The notes: generated by a model from the sequence alone, not told the origin. Counted from the stretch's first letter, positions 1 to 5,800 are shown. The stretch: DNA of 5,800 nucleotides from Thiotrichaceae bacterium (GCA_027024625.1 JALVRY010000177.1:1-5800), one strand, 5' to 3'. A program made the numbers and translations.

Positions 1-33
1 CAAAAAAGATAATATTTCGCAAATCAGCATGGT

Positions 34-68
34 AGCACGGTAAGTTGGGGTGAGGAACGAACTCCAAC
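34..68 (+). repeat. REP-like hairpin repeat, copy 1 (imperfect)
   Basis: An imperfect inverted repeat. The left arm at 44-51 (GTTGGGGT) pairs with the right arm at 61-68 (ACTCCAAC), with one G-T mismatch that would be a G-U pair in RNA. The loop at 52-60 is GAGGAACGA. The same element recurs at 1802-1836 in the same orientation. Aligning 34-68 with 1802-1836 gives 32 identical bases out of 35, with differences at 40, 43 and 63, and the loop is identical. No T-run follows the hairpin, so it does not look like an intrinsic terminator. It is probably one of a dispersed family of short palindromic repeats; the family assignment is an inference. Confidence 0.75.
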
Positions 69-133
69 AGACTTCCTATCATTATGATTTTATTAGAATA
101 TTTCCTTTCCCCCACCTACTATCGTCTTTACGT

Positions 134-139
134 TACAAT
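134..139 (+). promoter_or_regulatory. Weak candidate -10 box for the AAA/nuclease gene
   Basis: TACAAT lies 26 bases before the start codon at 166 and differs from the sigma-70 consensus TATAAT at one position. I see no good TTGACA-like hexamer 16-18 bases upstream; that position is C-rich (111-116, CCCACC). The box could be chance in an AT-rich leader, so this is only a candidate. Confidence 0.2.
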
Positions 140-154
140 ACCCCTTAAATAAGC

Positions 155-158
155 AGGA
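155..158 (+). promoter_or_regulatory. Ribosome binding site of the AAA/nuclease gene
   Basis: AGGA, within CAGGAAAAAG, is separated by 7 bases from the ATG at 166. This spacing supports that ATG as the real start. The first residues after it (KKLPLGIQTF) also match the usual N-terminus of this family, where a P-x-G-x-x-x-F pattern precedes the nucleotide-binding region. Confidence 0.65.
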
Positions 159-165
159 AAAAGTA

Positions 166-1722
166 ATGAAAAAGCTCCCCTTAGGCATACAAACGTTTCG
201 TGACATCAGAGACAAAGAAGAAAATTATCTCTATATTGACAAAACCGATATAGCGTTAAATATGATTACGGGCGGCAAGTATTACTTTCTCTCTCGCCCA
301 AGACGTTTCGGTAAATCACTGTTTTTGGATACTTTAAAAGATATCTTTGAAGGCAGACAGTCACTTTTTGAGGGGCTTTATATCCATGACCGATGGAATT
401 GGAGCGTCACTTATCCTGTGATTAAAATCAGTCTTGGTGGCGGAGTGATGCAGTCAAAAGAAGACTTACATCGTAGCTTTATGTGGTTAATTGATACCAA
501 TCAAAAAAGGCTAGGGGTGAAATGTAGCTATTATACCGATGATGTCAAAAATTGCTTTTTGGATTTAATCAACAAAGCCTATAACAAGTACCAACAAAAA
601 GTGGTTATTCTCATTGATGAATACGATAAGCCCATTCTTGATAATATTACTGATAAAGCACTCTCAACAGCGATAAGAAAAGATTTAAAAAATGTCTATT
701 CGGTGATTAAAGAAAGCGACCAATACCTCAAATTTGTCTTTTTAACAGGCGTGAGTAAATTTTCCAAAGTGAGTCTTTTCAGTGGGCTGAACAACCTGAA
801 AGATATTTCACTGATGAAAGACTATGCCACGATTTGCGGTTATACCCACAATGACATTCTTGAGCATTTTAGTGATTCATTGCAAGACGTGGATTTAGCC
901 ACTCTTAAACAATGGTACAACGGCTATCATTTTCTCGGTGAGCCTGTTTATAACCCCTATGATATTTTATTATTTTTCGATAATCACCACGAGTATCGTA
1001 ATTATTGGTTTGAAACAGGGAATCCTGCGTTTCTGATTGAGGTATTAAAACAAGGACATTATTTTATTCCCAATATGGAAAAAATTGAGGTCAGTGAAAC
1101 TGAACTTGGCAGTTTTGATATTGATTATATCAAGTTAGAAACCTTACTGTTCCAAACAGGCTATTTGACCATTAAACGGGTGAAAACCCTGTTTCATAAA
1201 CGGGTGTACGAATTATGTTACCCCAATTTAGAAGTCAGAAGCGCATTAAATGAACATCTGTTTGAATACCTGTTAACGCACAGCTCGATCAAAAGAACCA
1301 CTTTGTTTAACGCGATTATCGACAATAATATGCAGCAATTTGAGCAAGCCATACATCAACTCTTTGCCGCCATTCCCTATAATAATTACGTTAAAAACAA
1401 TATTCAGCATTACGAAGGCTTTTATGCCAGTGTCATCTATAGCTATTTCGCTGGGCTAGGGATTGAATTTATTGCCGAAGATGTTACCAATAAAGGCAGA
1501 ATTGACCTGACTATCGCAACACCTGATATGAAGCAACTGTATGTGATTGAGTTTAAAGTGCTTGATGGTAAAACCAAAAAAGGCGATGCCTTAAAGCAAA
1601 TTAAGCACAAAAAATATTATGAAAAATACCAAGCCAGTGCTGAGGTGTTATATCTGGTTGGTATTGAGTTTTGTGAGACGGAGCGAAATATTTGTGGCTT
1701 TGAGTGGGAGCGGTTGGTTTAA
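166..1722 (+). CDS. AAA-ATPase-like protein with C-terminal PD-(D/E)XK nuclease domain
   Basis: A complete 518-residue protein of the AAA-ATPase_like (PF09820) plus PDDEXK_9 (PF08011) architecture; the length is typical. The N-terminal part has a Walker A-like motif at about 43-51 (SRPRRFGKS, with Lys50) and a Walker B at 146-154 (VVILIDEYD, with Asp151 and Glu152). It also has the family's FLTGVSKFSKVS segment near 192-203 and WYNGYHF at 250-256. The C-terminal domain carries the nuclease-fold signature: Glu417 in a helix (YEGFYASV), Asp447 (GRIDLTI), Glu462-x-Lys464 (VIEFKV) and a following ALKQI helix with Gln478. All expected catalytic positions are present, so it may be an active ATP-dependent nuclease. 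Its substrate and biological role are unknown; such proteins are cytoplasmic and often multicopy. It stands alone, converges on the cell-wall operon, and is flanked by direct hairpin repeats. Its base composition looks more AT-rich than the PBP gene. Family assignment is confident; function is not. Confidence 0.92.
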   Translation: MKKLPLGIQTFRDIRDKEENYLYIDKTDIALNMITGGKYYFLSRPRRFGKSLFLDTLKDIFEGRQSLFEGLYIHDRWNWSVTYPVIKISLGGGVMQSKEDLHRSFMWLIDTNQKRLGVKCSYYTDDVKNCFLDLINKAYNKYQQKVVILIDEYDKPILDNITDKALSTAIRKDLKNVYSVIKESDQYLKFVFLTGVSKFSKVSLFSGLNNLKDISLMKDYATICGYTHNDILEHFSDSLQDVDLATLKQWYNGYHFLGEPVYNPYDILLFFDNHHEYRNYWFETGNPAFLIEVLKQGHYFIPNMEKIEVSETELGSFDIDYIKLETLLFQTGYLTIKRVKTLFHKRVYELCYPNLEVRSALNEHLFEYLLTHSSIKRTTLFNAIIDNNMQQFEQAIHQLFAAIPYNNYVKNNIQHYEGFYASVIYSYFAGLGIEFIAEDVTNKGRIDLTIATPDMKQLYVIEFKVLDGKTKKGDALKQIKHKKYYEKYQASAEVLYLVGIEFCETERNICGFEWERLV

Positions 1723-1758
1723 AGAGATAATAGAGAGAATGAAATCAAAACATTTACC

Positions 1759-1804
1759 TCGTTCCCATCGTCCACGATGGAAATGCAGCTCGGGACGCTC
1801 CAGC
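1759..1804. repeat. Composite REP-like palindromic repeat
   Basis: A short G+C-richer block in the convergent intergenic region. CCATCGT at 1765-1771 is followed, two bases later, by its reverse complement ACGATGG at 1774-1780; in practice this is a 6-bp stem with a TCCA loop. It continues with AATGCAGCTCGGGACGCTCC. The layout GTTCCCA-hairpin-TGGAAATGCAGC-GGGACGCTCC resembles a dispersed repeat that I recall from several Gram-negative genomes. That resemblance is from memory and was not searched. It directly abuts the second hairpin copy, and no protein-coding signal is apparent here. Confidence 0.55.
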
Positions 1805-1840
1805 ACGATAGGTTGGGGTGAGGAACGAACCCCAACCTAC
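1802..1840 (+). repeat. REP-like hairpin repeat, copy 2 (perfect 11-bp stem)
   Basis: TAGGTTGGGGT (1809-1819) and its exact reverse complement ACCCCAACCTA (1829-1839) enclose the loop GAGGAACGA (1820-1828). This is the same loop and orientation as the copy at 34-68. It lies 30 bases upstream of the minus-strand SEDS stop codon and 80 bases past the stop of the AAA/nuclease gene. It could therefore fold in transcripts from both convergent genes and might slow or end transcription or protect 3' ends. Neither side has a T-run, so it is not a canonical intrinsic terminator. Confidence 0.8.
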
Positions 1841-1854
1841 AAATGACGGAACTA

Positions 1855-1887
1855 ATGTTATTTCGATGTTATTTCGATGTTATTTCG
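1855..1887. repeat. 11-bp tandem repeat, three exact copies
   Basis: ATGTTATTTCG occurs three times head to tail (1855-1865, 1866-1876, 1877-1887). It spans the 3' end of the minus-strand SEDS gene, whose stop codon (1869-1871) lies in the middle copy. The unit length is not a multiple of three. The stop sits in the second unit in coding order, so gaining copies would leave the protein unchanged. Contraction to a single copy would remove this stop and extend the C-terminus into the hairpin region. Confidence 0.85.
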
Positions 1888-4424
1888 ATTTTAACCATTC
1901 GCAATGCTACTAATGACAACAGCATACTTGGCAAAGCAATGGCCATTAAATGGCTGTTACCAATCGATAACCATGTCATCGGTTGCCCCATAATCGGCAT
2001 AAAGCCCAATACATTGCCCCATGAAATCAGCCAGTGGAGTAATTGCATCCATGCTAAGCCGTACAGGATATAGGCAAGTAAGGCTTGTGATAAACGTTGT
2101 TCGCGCTCATTCGGTAATTGTGTCAGCAAGGCATTAACAAGACTAAATTGCACCATCAACCATGCCATTTGGGTGATGAGTAATAGCAAACCAATCAGTC
2201 CACCGCCTTTATATAATAAAAAGGCAAGGATGAAATCATCTTGTACCGCAGGTAAATTTAGTATTGCACCATTACGACCAAACCAATCGTTACCCAGCCA
2301 ACCGCCTTCATGTACCCATTCTAAGGATAATTGCAATTGTTTGCCCAAATCAGGGTAGTTCCATGGTTCTGACCAGATTTTAAAACGCTCTGTTTGCGGG
2401 AAAGCATTGGCTAACCATGAATCGGGGTCTGCATGTAAATACGTGCCGAGTGAGACTAAAAGCACTAGAGGGAAAATAATAAACAGCCCCCGTGCTTTCC
2501 ATATCGAGCTAAAACGTGGTTTAACAGGATGACGAACAATAATCCATGCATAAGCCATTAGCAGTGTAGCAATAATTAACAAGGGCGAGAAGTCGCGTAC
2601 ACCAAAGATAACGGACAAATAAATCACCAGCAAGACGGCAATACCCAGCGTAAAGCGGCGTAATAGACGATGATGAATGTTCTCACTCATCATCCGTGTT
2701 TCATTGAAATCCAGTGTCATTTTGGCTAAAACGATCACCAATAACAACTTAATAAATTCAATCGGCTGTAAAAACCCTAGCCCTGTTTCCGTACCACTCG
2801 CCACTTGCATAATGAGCAACAAGACGAGCAGCAGCAGAAACAGGTGGTAAAACCCTTTAATAGTGCTTTCTTTTGCTCTTGCCAGCCAACGCCAAATACC
2901 TTGTAATGCGTTGGCGGGGGTGAGCGCGATAAAACTTAATGGCATCGCACAGGCGAGTAAAAACACCATGTAACCTTGCGGGAATCGCAACCAATGACTA
3001 TTCATTGCTCCCGCAGCCAGTTGCACTTGTATTAATAAGCCGATTCCTGCTAACAACAGGATAATAAAATAAAACCATCCACCCAAGCCACCGAAGGCTG
3101 TAAAATACTGATTACGCCATAAGAGAGTCGAAACAAAACTCCAGCTAAGTGCCATGAGAAGTAATAATAAGATGAGATTCTCACCGACCAGTGCAAATCC
3201 TACACTAAAGCCAATAGCAGAGACTGATAATTGAGCAAATAAGGATGTAACCGTTGTTTTCGCGCGTATTTGACCTTGATTACACCATGCATGAAGCACA
3301 GTAGCTAATAGATAGCTGAGTGTTAATAACACCAATAAGACCAATAAAAAGCGTTTTATCGTTCCCCATTGTAATAGTTTTGCAAACGTTGGTACGGCAG
3401 TGATCGCACCGATCCAACTTACCTTATGCCAATCAGCATTAATGGTTATACGGTCATTGTTAGCACCTTGTGTTTGATTCGCTAGCGATTCAGCAAATAA
3501 GTGCAGTCGTTGGTCAGGGGTTAAGATCAAGGCTTTTTCGTCGCGTGTTACGGTGTAATGTGTGCGTCCAATAATGAGCTTTTTAATCACTTCCCGTTCG
3601 CCCTTGTCATTAGTGAACACAACGGGCGTTTCTAAGTCATTGAGGCTCTGTTCTTCGCCCTGTTGTCGTTGGAAGCGAAAGTCAATATCGTGTCGTAATG
3701 GCACCAACCAATACTGCCCTTGTTGCCAGATAATTTTAGCCGAGGCTAACGGTATGGGTAATTTCCAACGATGATGACATTGCACACTTCCCCCCAGTGT
3801 AAACAAGGTACGTGTTTGCTGACGATACTGTTGCCATTGTTGCTGGAGACGATCTATAACGGTGTTATCAGGACAAGCAGCAAAATTGGCTTCTGTTGCT
3901 GATAAGTGCGTTTGTTGCCATTCCACGACCCTCTCGTTTTCGCGCTTGTTCTGCGTGCAGTTTGTACAACGTAAACGAAGTTGGCGGGCATCGGTGGCAT
4001 TCAATGCATCAACCTGTAGGGTATAACGCCCAATGGTGATGATATCGCCTTGCTTTAATGACCAACGTTTCAAACGAAATTCAGCCTTATTACTCACTGC
4101 AATCGCTTTCTTTTTGGGTGAAATATTACTGAGTAACCAGCCTTGCTGTGGATCAAAACGAGCTTTTAAATGTTGTAAATCTGCCGAATTATAGCCTTTG
4201 TATTGCCCCAGTTCGTGATAGCCTAAACGAGTTTCCACAAGATCACTATCGCTTGTATTAGGCGATAATTTGAGTTGTGCTAAATACCAATGGGCAGGTG
4301 CGTGATGGATGAGTGTGGTGAATAAAACCGCTAATAGCAGTAATAATAAGAGGATGGCTCTAGTGGATGAAAAACGAGTGATAGATGCATGATATAGATT
4401 GATCAGTATTTTCTGTATTTTCAT
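1869..4424 (-). CDS. SEDS (FtsW/RodA superfamily) glycan polymerase with large periplasmic N-terminal extension
   Basis: A complete 851-residue polytopic membrane protein. Residues from about 440 form a normal-sized SEDS core. It has a QPIEFIKLLLVIVLAK segment at 553-568 (family QPSEF-x-K), a Gly-Val-Arg-Asp-Phe segment at 608-612 (family PDLGT), and R680...EPW in the long extracytoplasmic loop. Asp730 in QDDF corresponds to the catalytic Asp of RodA/FtsW (HTDF). A divergent GQPMTWLSIGNS at 813-824 replaces the usual P-F-x-SYGGSS. The expected role is polymerising lipid II into glycan strands with the PBP encoded just upstream. Residues 1-435 are extra: a membrane anchor at about 22-42, a periplasmic region of about 310 residues, then three more membrane segments before 436. 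Residues about 60-140 end in LKQGDIITIGRYTLQV, like the last strands of an FHA fold. Cysteines lie at 153, 156, 184 and 216. The ATG at 4424 is fixed by a strong ribosome binding site and the overlap with the PBP gene. SEDS membership is confident; the extension's function is unknown. Confidence 0.88.
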   Translation of the reverse strand: MKIQKILINLYHASITRFSSTRAILLLLLLLAVLFTTLIHHAPAHWYLAQLKLSPNTSDSDLVETRLGYHELGQYKGYNSADLQHLKARFDPQQGWLLSNISPKKKAIAVSNKAEFRLKRWSLKQGDIITIGRYTLQVDALNATDARQLRLRCTNCTQNKRENERVVEWQQTHLSATEANFAACPDNTVIDRLQQQWQQYRQQTRTLFTLGGSVQCHHRWKLPIPLASAKIIWQQGQYWLVPLRHDIDFRFQRQQGEEQSLNDLETPVVFTNDKGEREVIKKLIIGRTHYTVTRDEKALILTPDQRLHLFAESLANQTQGANNDRITINADWHKVSWIGAITAVPTFAKLLQWGTIKRFLLVLLVLLTLSYLLATVLHAWCNQGQIRAKTTVTSLFAQLSVSAIGFSVGFALVGENLILLLLLMALSWSFVSTLLWRNQYFTAFGGLGGWFYFIILLLAGIGLLIQVQLAAGAMNSHWLRFPQGYMVFLLACAMPLSFIALTPANALQGIWRWLARAKESTIKGFYHLFLLLLVLLLIMQVASGTETGLGFLQPIEFIKLLLVIVLAKMTLDFNETRMMSENIHHRLLRRFTLGIAVLLVIYLSVIFGVRDFSPLLIIATLLMAYAWIIVRHPVKPRFSSIWKARGLFIIFPLVLLVSLGTYLHADPDSWLANAFPQTERFKIWSEPWNYPDLGKQLQLSLEWVHEGGWLGNDWFGRNGAILNLPAVQDDFILAFLLYKGGGLIGLLLLITQMAWLMVQFSLVNALLTQLPNEREQRLSQALLAYILYGLAWMQLLHWLISWGNVLGFMPIMGQPMTWLSIGNSHLMAIALPSMLLSLVALRMVKIEITSK

Positions 4425-5800
4425 TATTTATCCTCCTGAGCATCCACACTCGCATTCCACGCCGTTAGGATATGATTAATAATCGGCGCACAAATGCTAC
4501 CACCATAACTTCCTGTGCCGCGTGGATAGTGCGTTGCCATACATGCAAAGGCAAGGGGGGGGCGTTTATCAGGCGGTGCATACCAGCCCATAAACCAAGG
4601 TGAAATGCGAAAATTGCTTTTTTTAGTCCCCACTTCTGCCGTGCCTGTTTTGCCATAAACACGGCATTTTAACTTACCTTTAAACACGCCTTTTGCGGTG
4701 CCTGTTTGCACTACCGCCTTCATACCATCACGCAAGCTATCGAGATTAGCAATATCCAAATCGTCATGTTCAGGCTCTTCTGCTTCATCGCCTGCTAATG
4801 CCATCAATAATTGCGGTTGTATATTTTTTCCTGTGGCAATACTGGCAGCAACTTTAGCCATTTGCAACGGCGTTGAGGTTAAGCCTTGCCCAAAACTATT
4901 TTGTGCTAAGCGTTGCAAGGCTTCATTACGATTAGCGGATGGGCTGGCTAAATCCATTGAGCCTGCATAGGCATTCAGCACATCCCCGCGCCCATATTCG
5001 TCTGCTTTATAGCGTTGAAGATTGAAGCTGTCCAAGGAGCTGACACGGTTAAAGCCTAAATGATTCGCCATTTGTACTAAGTGCGATGCTTGTGCGGGCT
5101 GATTAAGATTAAGCGAGGGTGCATCCATTAAAATACCCAGATGTGCATACCAATTATTCAAGGATTCCTTGGTTGCTTCAGGTAAACCTACCACGCCTCT
5201 ATTATTTGTTTTTTTACCGCAGCTTGGATCAAATAATGCCCCTGCTGCTTGGCGAATGCTATGACCTGTACCAATGGCTTTAATAGCAGGGGGCGTATTC
5301 GGAATACGATAATCTTTGGCATCAGGGTCAAGCCCTGTTTTCGCTTTGTAATGGGCGATAGCGCTACCGACTAAAAAATCATTCAGGGTTTTATTATCAT
5401 CAGCCGCTTTGAGTGCCGCCATCGCGGTGACCACTTTAAAGGTTGATCCTGGTGCATTATCCCCTGTCATGCCTTGCCATGGATTAAAGCGATAAGGGTC
5501 TTTATCAGGATAAAGAAGACTAATGACATTTCGATCCCACTCATGAACACCTTGCTTGGGATTAGGGTAATTCGCTGCGGCTAGCATCTCGCCTGTCTCT
5601 GCATTGAGCATGACAACGGCCGCACGACGATAAGGGGAAGGGCGTTTTTTAATACCTTGTTCAAGTTTGTCTTGAGCAATTTGTTGCAAACGGCTATCAA
5701 GCGTGAGTTTTAAGACTGCATTTTGTTTTTTATTGGCGTGCCACATGAGACCGCTTAATGAATAAAGGTCATGCTTATCTTGCCCAATTAATGCCGTTAG
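4424..5800 (-). CDS. Penicillin-binding protein transpeptidase (class B-type), 5' end outside window
   Basis: A peptidoglycan DD-transpeptidase, probably anchored in the inner membrane and acting in the periplasm. Counting from the Met at 5746, the visible part has a LTLDSRLQ lead-in at 14-21 and VMLNAETGEMLAAANYPNP at 45-63. All three catalytic motifs are present: S101-TF-K104 (PGSTFK), S195-L-N197 and K366-T-G368 (YGKTGTAEV). GQG...STPLQMA at 286-297 is also typical. The frame stays open for 18 more codons to the window edge, and no ribosome binding site precedes the Met at 5746. The real start, the membrane anchor and any N-terminal domain are therefore beyond 5800. Its stop overlaps the SEDS start by one base, which points to a PBP-SEDS synthase pair. 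That pairing favours class B over a bifunctional class A enzyme, but the missing N-terminus leaves this open. Its low similarity to FtsI or PBP2 (by eye) argues for an accessory pair. A run of eight C bases lies in its 3' part. Confidence 0.9.
   Translation of the reverse strand, partial: LTALIGQDKHDLYSLSGLMWHANKKQNAVLKLTLDSRLQQIAQDKLEQGIKKRPSPYRRAAVVMLNAETGEMLAAANYPNPKQGVHEWDRNVISLLYPDKDPYRFNPWQGMTGDNAPGSTFKVVTAMAALKAADDNKTLNDFLVGSAIAHYKAKTGLDPDAKDYRIPNTPPAIKAIGTGHSIRQAAGALFDPSCGKKTNNRGVVGLPEATKESLNNWYAHLGILMDAPSLNLNQPAQASHLVQMANHLGFNRVSSLDSFNLQRYKADEYGRGDVLNAYAGSMDLASPSANRNEALQRLAQNSFGQGLTSTPLQMAKVAASIATGKNIQPQLLMALAGDEAEEPEHDDLDIANLDSLRDGMKAVVQTGTAKGVFKGKLKCRVYGKTGTAEVGTKKSNFRISPWFMGWYAPPDKRPPLAFACMATHYPRGTGSYGGSICAPIINHILTAWNASVDAQEDK
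4432..4437 (-). promoter_or_regulatory. Strong ribosome binding site of the SEDS gene, inside the PBP gene
   Basis: On the minus strand AGGAGG lies 7 bases before the ATG at 4424, within the last codons of the PBP gene. The junction reads TAATG: the PBP stop TAA (4426-4424) shares its last A with the SEDS start codon. A perfect Shine-Dalgarno plus an overlapping stop and start is the classic arrangement for translational coupling, giving matched amounts of the two proteins. Confidence 0.88.
4555..4562 (-). repeat. C8 homopolymer in the PBP coding sequence
   Basis: Eight consecutive G on the plus strand are eight C on the coding strand, spanning codons for Arg-Pro-Pro-Leu about 30 residues after the KTG motif. 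Homopolymers of this length are known slippage sites. A one-base change would alter the last roughly 45 residues and shift where translation stops relative to the downstream SEDS start. The frame is intact here, and whether the tract varies is unknown. Confidence 0.7.

Noticed and set aside
2..43. An open plus-strand frame ending in TAA at 41-43, possibly the tail of an upstream gene.
   Set aside because: Only 13 sense codons are visible and they have no recognisable similarity, so it cannot be told from chance.
1809..1839. The perfect hairpin as an intrinsic bidirectional terminator.
   Set aside because: The stem is strong, but neither strand has a T-run after it. The same hairpin upstream of the AAA/nuclease gene fits a dispersed repeat better.
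34..1840. The repeated hairpins as a CRISPR array or as insertion-sequence ends.
   Set aside because: There are only two copies, 1.77 kb apart, in direct orientation and with no transposase or regular spacers, so neither a CRISPR array nor a classical IS with inverted ends is supported.
1619..2073. Plus-strand open frames at 1619-1846 and 1843-2073.
   Set aside because: The first overlaps the end of the AAA/nuclease gene in another frame and runs through the REP-like repeats. The second is antisense to the SEDS gene. Neither has a credible ribosome binding site or family-like sequence.
1869..4424. Naming the SEDS gene ftsW or rodA.
   Set aside because: The core is too divergent, and the extension, motif changes and PBP neighbour argue for a separate subfamily. 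A specific symbol would overstate what the sequence shows.
2173..4970. Open frames at 2173-2358, 3562-3774 and 4698-4970 (plus), and at 4465-4662 (minus).
   Set aside because: All lie wholly inside the SEDS or PBP coding sequences in other frames. Their protein sequences are rich in Ser, Cys and Pro in the way typical of antisense or shifted readings.

Overview
The window looks like chromosomal DNA of a Gram-negative gammaproteobacterium of moderate to low G+C. A member of the Thiotrichales/Beggiatoa type is my best guess. The reasons are circumstantial: two short hairpin repeats of the GTTGGGGT-GAGGAACGA-ACCCCAAC kind, and a full-length AAA-ATPase-like/PD-(D/E)XK protein. From general knowledge, both tend to be multicopy in such genomes. 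The taxonomic call is weak.

Layout. Positions 1-165 hold a REP-like hairpin (34-68), a weak -10-like box and a ribosome binding site. Positions 166-1722 (+) encode an intact AAA-ATPase-like protein with a C-terminal PD-(D/E)XK nuclease-type domain. Positions 1723-1868 separate two convergent genes. They hold a composite REP-like repeat, a second and perfect copy of the hairpin in the same orientation as the first, and an 11-bp tandem repeat that runs into the end of the next gene. The whole minus-strand half is a cell-wall operon. It reads right to left: a class B-type penicillin-binding protein whose 5' end lies beyond the window (4424 to past 5800), then an 851-residue SEDS (FtsW/RodA superfamily) protein (1869-4424).

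How the genes work together. SEDS proteins polymerise lipid II into glycan strands and work with a partner class B PBP that crosslinks them. Here the PBP stop and the SEDS start share one base (TAATG), and a strong AGGAGG sits in the last PBP codons, so the two are very probably translationally coupled. This looks like a dedicated PBP-SEDS peptidoglycan synthase rather than the housekeeping FtsW-FtsI or RodA-PBP2 pair. The SEDS core is divergent and carries a 435-residue N-terminal extension. A positive-inside reading of the membrane segments puts about 310 residues of it in the periplasm, including a degenerate FHA-like stretch and four cysteines. This is the most interesting feature of the window.

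The AAA/PD-(D/E)XK gene is unrelated to the operon, points towards it, and is bracketed by the two direct hairpin copies. It may be a separately acquired cassette.
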